Of a stretch of 64,000 nucleotides of DNA, positions 58,227 to 64,000 are shown piece by piece. The stretch comes from Dryomyza anilis. Taxonomy: Eukaryota; Arthropoda; Insecta; Diptera; Dryomyzidae. How positions within the stretch are numbered: position 1 is the first letter of the stretch; every line of letters begins with the position of its first letter. Below the pieces are notes generated by a model, which worked only from the letters and a program-made list of their open reading frames with translations, searched no databases and was not told the origin of the DNA. A program made the position numbers and the translations under genes. Location: NCBI GenBank assembly GCA_951804985.1, contig OX638133.1, forward strand, positions 13,350,501 through 13,414,500, in the 5' to 3' direction.

Positions 58227-58778
58227 CAAAATAGGTTTACACTATACCCAGCAATGTAGAATTAAGTTCAAAATCGTTTAATATATGGGGTACCAAATCT
58301 TTATTTTGTAATAGGTAATAGCAACAATGACTTTGTATCAATTGTCAACGCAATTGTCTAAAAGTAATGTGTTCAATTTGGGAGTCCGAACGACCGACAG
58401 AATGCATCATAAAAACATATGTCAAGAATCTTTAAAGCAAATATATGGGAACCTTTTTAGCTTTCGATCAAATTTTACATATCAAATCATTCAAATTTTA
58501 GTGAAAATTGAGACATGTCTAACAAAGACGTGTCAAAATATAAACATTACCTCCCATAGTCGTATATATCCACCTAAATTGTAAAAATGCAAATACTAAA
58601 GCACAAATTGACTTAGTTTTGTACAAAATGTTGTTTTATTCATGAAAAGTTAATGATTTGTTTCAATTTCAGAGTGTGACGTGTGAAATATTGTATCCGA
58701 TTTCTATTACATTTCTATTACGTACACTATGTAACTGGATGACATGTTGTAGAATATATATAATTTGAAAAAAATATA

Positions 58779-59038
58779 ATAATAGTTTGGCACTATAGTC
58801 CTATAAGAACTTAGGCCCAGCTCACGTCCCGAGTGGTGGGACCTACAGTTTATTGCCGAATTCAAACGGCGGGTGAGAGCTTTTCATAGGCAATGTTTTA
58901 CTCTCGTAGGTTTGCCATTTACTGCCAAGAGGTAGCACGGTGTAGAAAATGTTTCTATGAAAAGATGTTGTTAGCCCCTGACCAGGCTTGAACCGGGGAC
59001 CTTTCGGCTCGCTGTCCAACGCACTAACCACTGAGCTT
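58779..59038 (-). mobile_element. tRNA-derived SINE copy, head truncated
   Basis: The body and tail match, but the outermost ~12 bp of the tRNA head (ACCGCGGCTAC on the plus strand) are missing after CTGAGCT. It lies just upstream of the 56.3-58.1 kb FAR gene. Confidence 0.83.
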
Positions 59039-59294
59039 GAACAAAATATATGCATTATAAATCGCTTCTCCGTCTAAACGGCTGATCCGATTTTCTTAAA
59101 ATATTTAACACAGATTCAGTAGGATCTATATTTTAGTTCGAAATTTTTATCTCTTTAACTGTATAATCGTTCTCAACCAAATATAATTTCTTAACTCATT
59201 GCGGAAAAATGGATTAAAAATTCCATCACCATTCCATTCATATACATTTCTATCCCCAACATTTAGTTTCTTAAATTTAAATATTATTAATAAT

Positions 59295-59607
59295 ATAATA
59301 ATAATAATAGTTTGGCGCTACAGTCCTGTATAGAACTTCGGCCGAGCTTTCTCACCATTTTGAGCTGTGCGTGTAATATTTGTACTCAAAGTGGTGGGAC
59401 CTACAGTTTATTGCCGAATCCGAACGGCGGGTGAGAGCTTTTCATAGGCAATGATTTACTCTCGTATGTTTGCCATTTACTGCCGAGAGGTGGCGCGGTA
59501 TAGAAAAATGTTTCTATGAAAAGATGTTGTTAGCCCCAGTCCAGGCTTGAACCGGGGACCTTTCGGCTCGCAGTCCAACGCACTAACCACAGAGCTACCG
59601 CGGCTAC
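59295..59607 (-). mobile_element. tRNA-derived SINE copy
   Basis: Full-length minus-strand copy with (ATT)n tail at the low-coordinate end and head at 59607. Only 0.26 kb from the 58.8 kb copy, in the same orientation. Confidence 0.86.
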
Positions 59608-59730
59608 ATATATATGTCAATTTTAAATGAATTTCAACGTTTCCTAACATGGACATTAATTCTGATTAAATATAACCCAAATTTAGTACAGTGTCTTATA
59701 GATCAATACTGAGTAGCATTACATATTAAG

Positions 59731-60156
59731 TACATACAAAAAAATTCTACCAACAACCAGTATCATTTATTGAATTAAATCTTATTTTTTCAATATTTTT
59801 TATAACATCAAATTTCAAACTAAAATTTGTCTCCATTTACACATTTATGTATTTTAAATTCTAATAAGATTTATGATATTTAAATAAATATGGTTCGAAT
59901 AACAATATTCATCAATATGATGTACACTTGTTCATTAATATGATGAAATTAAGTCTTCTCATAATTTAAAATTAATATATAAAACTTATAAGAATTATAA
60001 AATCATAAATGTGCAAATGGAGAAAAATTTTAGTTTGAGATTTGATGTTTTAAAAATATTGAAAATGGAAAACATTGAAAAAATACGATTTTAGTGGAAC
60101 GAATTAAATCATCAAGTTGATGAATACTGGTTGTTGGTAGAATTTTTTTTTGTATA
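59731..60156. mobile_element. AT-rich fold-back element (TTCACCAACTACCAG family)
   Basis: The arms start at AAAATTCTACCAACAACCAG and end in its complement CTGGTTGTTGGTAGAATTTT, with ATGATG-containing inner repeats. It is a diverged copy of the 4.9 kb element. Confidence 0.75.
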
Positions 60157-60169
60157 GTTTTAAAATACT

Positions 60170-60927
60170 ACCTACACCAAAAAAAAAGTTTCATCATATT
60201 GATGAATTCCGTTCTCCAAAACATGATTCCTTGTACTGAAGGAACATTTGTAATATTAATGACCAACAACATTAATGTTATGAATGCGTGCATAAATATG
60301 ATGGTAACTGTCGTAAAGTGTTCTTCTATAAAATGAACAGTATGCGAGGAATACGTTTCATTATATTAATGAACAGATATATAAAATACAACATATATAT
60401 ACATCATATTGAAGAATGCTGTGCTGTGCTAACTTTAATCAAAATATTTCGAAAACATTTTTTTTTTTTCATACCAAATTTTTTTATTCGAAAAAGAATG
60501 TTTTTTGGGACATAATTTTTTTATTAAAAAAAAATATATATATAATTTTCGGACATAATTTTTTTTTTTGTAATTTTTTTTTGGAAAAAAAATTATCGAA
60601 TAATTTTTTTTTATAAAATATTTTTTCAACATTTTTTGTATATTATATTAATAAATATTGTGAAAAATCTAAAAACAAAATTTAAATTATTCATAGATAT
60701 TATGATTATATTCATCAATATGACGATTCAATTTCAATGTATTGAATATTTCGTTCTTCACTATGTTGTTCTATTGTATGAATAAGTTCAAATATATATA
60801 ATGAATATATTCATCAATATGTCATTTAATGAACGATGGCATCAATATGATGAATCTGCAAGTTGGTGAAAATATTCATAATATTTATGAATTAATTCAT
60901 CATAATGATGAATTTTTTATCTGTGTA
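60170..60927. mobile_element. Long AT-rich fold-back element
   Basis: TTTCATCATATTGATGAATT at the left and AATTCATCATAATGATGAAT at the right form the arms. It has the same homopolymer-rich centre as the 11.1 kb copy. Confidence 0.65.
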
Positions 60928-61076
60928 CAGGACGTCAATTTATATATTTTTATATTTAACCTATATTTAGTCTACAAAGTTTAGTTCATTAAAAAAACGG
61001 GAAAACCGGGAACTCCACACCATGTTTAACGGTTTTTACGTTATGCTTTTAGAAATCTTTTAACAGTCTAACATAT

Positions 61077-61456
61077 TGTTACGAACATTCAGTCTACGGA
61101 AAACTGTTCTACAAGTTCGTATCTCTGGATTGTGTGAAAAATAAAAACACTCTTATGTTTGGTTTAAATTATAACAATTAACTGTATTAACTCACTTTAA
61201 ATAACTACTTAAAGAATAATCACTTATATCAAGAACCTTCAACTCGTTTCGTGAATGACGCATGCTATTAGCATCTCATTCGCTCTCATGTGTTTTAATG
61301 CGCTGATCTTCCATCTCTTTCTCGCACACTGCCTCAGTGCGCTGAATGATCTTCCGTCTCTTTTTAACACATTGCTTAGTGCGCTGAATTGTCTTGCGTC
61401 TCATTTATTATTGTTGAATGCTTGCACAGTGGGGCAAACTACATCTTTTCGTAACA
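61077..61456 (-). mobile_element. Solo LTR, internally deleted, with ATAT target duplication
   Basis: Has the same TGTTACGA...TCGTAACA ends as the 46.4 kb copy but is only 380 bp. The TATA-box and R region are missing, joined at about 61230. ATAT flanks both sides (61073-61076, 61457-61460). The deletion removes the promoter. Confidence 0.82.
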
Positions 61457-61612
61457 ATATAGTCATACTTTCTTCAGCACAAATTGGGATAGGTGCATTT
61501 TTGAAGTATTTTTAAGGGGAAAAATCGAATTGTTACGAATTCAGAGATCGAAAGCAAGCAACAAATATTTAAAATTTTTCTATTTGATTGTTTCCATAAC
61601 CAAGATCAATAC

Positions 61613-61720
61613 AAGTAATAATAATAGTAATAATAGTTTGGCGCTACAGTCCTGTATAGAACGTCGGCCGAACTCTCTCACCATTTGAGCTGTGCGTATT
61701 ATATTTGTACTCAAATTGTA
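61613..61720 (-). mobile_element. tRNA-derived SINE, tail fragment
   Basis: Only the 3' ~100 bp of the SINE remains, with an (ATT)n tail next to TAGTTTGGCGCTACAGTCC. The tRNA head and most of the body are absent. Confidence 0.7.
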
Positions 61721-62619
61721 AGTAATAATGATTATTAATATTGTCTGATATAAAATTAATTTTTGAAAATAAATTGTAGTGACAATTTTCATACTGAACG
61801 TTTTATTCCGTTATGAATTTTTCTGTGATTTATTATAAAATATAAACTTTATGACCAAAATGAACATATACAAATATAGAATATATTATCTTATATATTT
61901 TTTAATATAATTCAAAAAAAAAATTATTTTTTACGCAAAATGTACTTTTAGAAAAAAATTCGTAGTGAAAATTTAATTACGCAACTTTTTGTCCCGTCCG
62001 GACATTTTCTGTAATTTATTGTGATAAGTGTAAATTTATAAATAAAGCACATTATCTCAACAATTTTTTTTGCATTCAAAAAATTATTTGTACGCCAAAT
62101 CGCTGTGTTTTTTTGAAATTTCCATAAATACCCCAGAAAATTCGCATATAAAATGATTTAAATGATACATTCAAATGTCAGCCTAACCAATTAAAGAAAT
62201 AAAGTCGACATTAAAATAATATATCAATTTTTGACAAATAATAAAATAAAATTTGGGAAAAAGCTGAATGTGTTTAGAGTCGACTTTAGTTCGTTTATTG
62301 GTTAGGCTAATTGAGTAGAGTAAGAAAAAAGGCGCATATAGTCCACCGTAAATCAAATTTTAAAAATTCAACTATTGATCAAATTACATAATAAGAATAT
62401 TATGTAATTCATGTACAGATCGAATCGGATCCAAACTTTTGTTTTAATTTCAAAATGTAATAGGGCTTAAAAGTTACAATGTGGTGCCGCCACAATATTG
62501 AGTTGAAAAAAATACTATCCTGCGTTCGCGCATTGCAGATTAAGATAATTTTACTGCTGAAAAAAAAATATATATTTTTTTTTTCAATACAAAAAATATG
62601 TATAAATTTAGAATATTAT

Positions 62620-62895
62620 TTTTTAAAATATGGTGCCATCAAAAGATGATATTAAATCGAGCCATCAACGCATTTCTACTTTAAAAGATATTGAAATATT
62701 AACAAACATTTAAAAATGATTTTTGTCCTATTTTTTGTAACTTTGAACCACCGTATCTCTGAAAGTAGCGCCCGAAAGTATAAAAAAAAATTGTTTAATG
62801 CATCTCCATACCCTTTATCAGTTGCCCAAATTTAATTGAAATCGAAGTAGGTGAGTTCCAACCGCTGGTCTATTTGTTGTGGAATGGGCCCGTAT
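62620..62895. mobile_element. Fragment of the GGCCATTCCACACC MITE family
   Basis: Contains ATGGTGCCATCAAAAGATG, CGTATCTCTGAAAGTAG, CCCTTTATCAGTTGCCCAAA and the end TTGTTGTGGAATGGGCCCGT. One terminus only. Confidence 0.6.
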
Positions 62896-63186
62896 ATATT
62901 ATTTTTATTTTAGCAAACAAAAACGTTATCCAAATATATAAATGTTAAAAACATTTTTAAACAGTTTTTATTAATAATATCAGGTATAAAATATTTTAAG
63001 AAAACAAAAATCGTAGTGTTACTTTTTGTCCGGAATTATTCTCAGATTTATTATGAGTAAACTATTGCGCTAGTAGAAATTTTACCTACTAGGGTAGACA
63101 AACAAAAACACTGGCACTCTGACATACAATTTTGAATTTTCCTATTCCACACCAGTTTAAACGAAATACCTTTATATACCGTCAAC

Positions 63187-63665
63187 TGGGGTGACTTTAG
63201 ACTTCCAGAGGTGACTTTGGCCAAACAAAAAATAATGTTTGCAATCAAATTTTCTCAGCATCCAAGTGACTTACAGATTTCATTTCTTTTACAATAATTT
63301 TCTTTATAGCATTTTCTATCTGCGTTATGCTATTTCCTTAACTTTTAACACTCATATTACTACATATTAATATCTTTGTAAATGTAGCTAAAAATCATTA
63401 ACTTTATTTACGAACAAAATCAATTTAGTATGTAAAATATACGTATGCTAAGTATTAATACGTTTTATTGTTTATGTTAGAAATTAATATATTTTCTTTC
63501 TAATAAACCAAATATATATTGTCATTTTAGTCCATTACTATTTTTAATTATTTATTTTATATAATCGTTCTTAAAATTAATGTTTTTGGGGTGACTTTGG
63601 CCCGAGTTAAAGTCGCCCCAAACTATACATGGAGGTGACTTTGTCCCGGTTAAAACCCACATCAA
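63187..63665. repeat. GGGGTGACTTTGGCC motif repeats
   Basis: GGTGACTTTAG / GGTGACTTTGG / GGTGACTTTGT occur four times and GTTAAAGTCGCCCC once in complement (63606-63619), between AT-rich spacers. Looks like one short dispersed element. No ORF. Confidence 0.55.
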
Positions 63666-64000
63666 GTAATTCGAACGTGTATACCCAATGTTAAAATAAC
63701 TCATGTAAAATTGTGAGTTTATTTGTTCCATTCTTTTCCAAATATATACTATATTTTCCCATTTTTAAAATAAACGTGTTTTAATTTTAGTTAGTTCTCA
63801 GATATTGACATAACAATATAAATGAAAAAAACGGAGTTGAGTTAATTGCAAGACTAAGGCGTGTACAAACTGGAAGTGACCATTATTTATCTAGAAATAT
63901 TAAAAAAATAGATCCACATAAGCCCTTTACTAAAAAAGAAGTGTAAAATAGTCAGAATTTATTTTTTGTAATTGATATTACATATCAGTTGACTTATTTA

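Larger units (their letters stand above)
61725..64000. other. Intergenic DNA with repeat fragments
   Basis: Apart from the MITE fragment at 62.6 kb and the GGTGACTTTGG repeats, no gene or clear element is seen up to the window end. Confidence 0.45.

Overview
The window is animal nuclear DNA, very AT-rich, with spliced genes, GT-AG introns and a dense load of mobile elements. The proteins are insect-like, and the mix of repeats suggests a fly (Diptera, possibly a calyptrate such as a blow fly or house-fly relative). The genus cannot be fixed from sequence alone. I found three protein-coding genes, all on the minus strand. Everything else is intron, intergenic DNA or repeats.

3.8-25.6 kb: one gene for an SLC38-type (sodium-coupled neutral amino acid transporter, SLC38A11-like) membrane protein. 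Nine coding exons can be joined in frame with correct splice signals: 25571-25512, 13047-12790, 9950-9836, 9668-9416, 7918-7848, 6342-6181, 4453-4341, 4278-4087 and 4025-3771. The start codon is not identified and lies further upstream; a GC-richer patch at 41.1-41.6 kb is a candidate promoter/leader. The introns hold a solo LTR, fold-back elements, hAT-like and other MITEs and a 1.5 kb minisatellite.

26-47 kb: no recognisable intact gene. It holds a decayed Tc1/mariner-family transposon (26319-27591), a tandemly duplicated 209-bp segment, a 15-bp minisatellite, a pair of 108-bp MITEs in opposite orientation, three copies of a ~255-bp MITE, a ~1.6 kb fold-back element, and two GC-richer patches (35.2-35.6 and 41.1-41.6 kb) that look like promoter or 5' UTR sequence.

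47.6-58.1 kb: two fatty acyl-CoA reductase (FAR) genes in tandem, each with five exons and almost identical exon lengths (164/88/249/728/418 and 164/88/249/731/382 nt). They encode 548 and 537 aa and clearly arose by gene duplication. Both keep the NADPH-binding TGATGFLG motif and the catalytic Tyr-x-x-x-Lys. Such enzymes make fatty alcohols for cuticular lipids, waxes or pheromones. The space between and after them is filled by a tRNA-derived SINE (five copies with recognisable body at 52-62 kb plus one at 24.25 kb), solo LTRs that sit repeatedly at ATAT targets, and short Tyr-free AT-rich MITEs.

The most unusual items are a perfect spacerless 210-bp palindrome at 23283-23492, the LTR family with ATAT target duplications, the tRNA-SINE family, a hAT-like MITE with an 8-bp target duplication, and a fold-back element whose arms appear to contain the beginning of a transposase reading frame. 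I saw no convincing evidence for a wholly new biological system.
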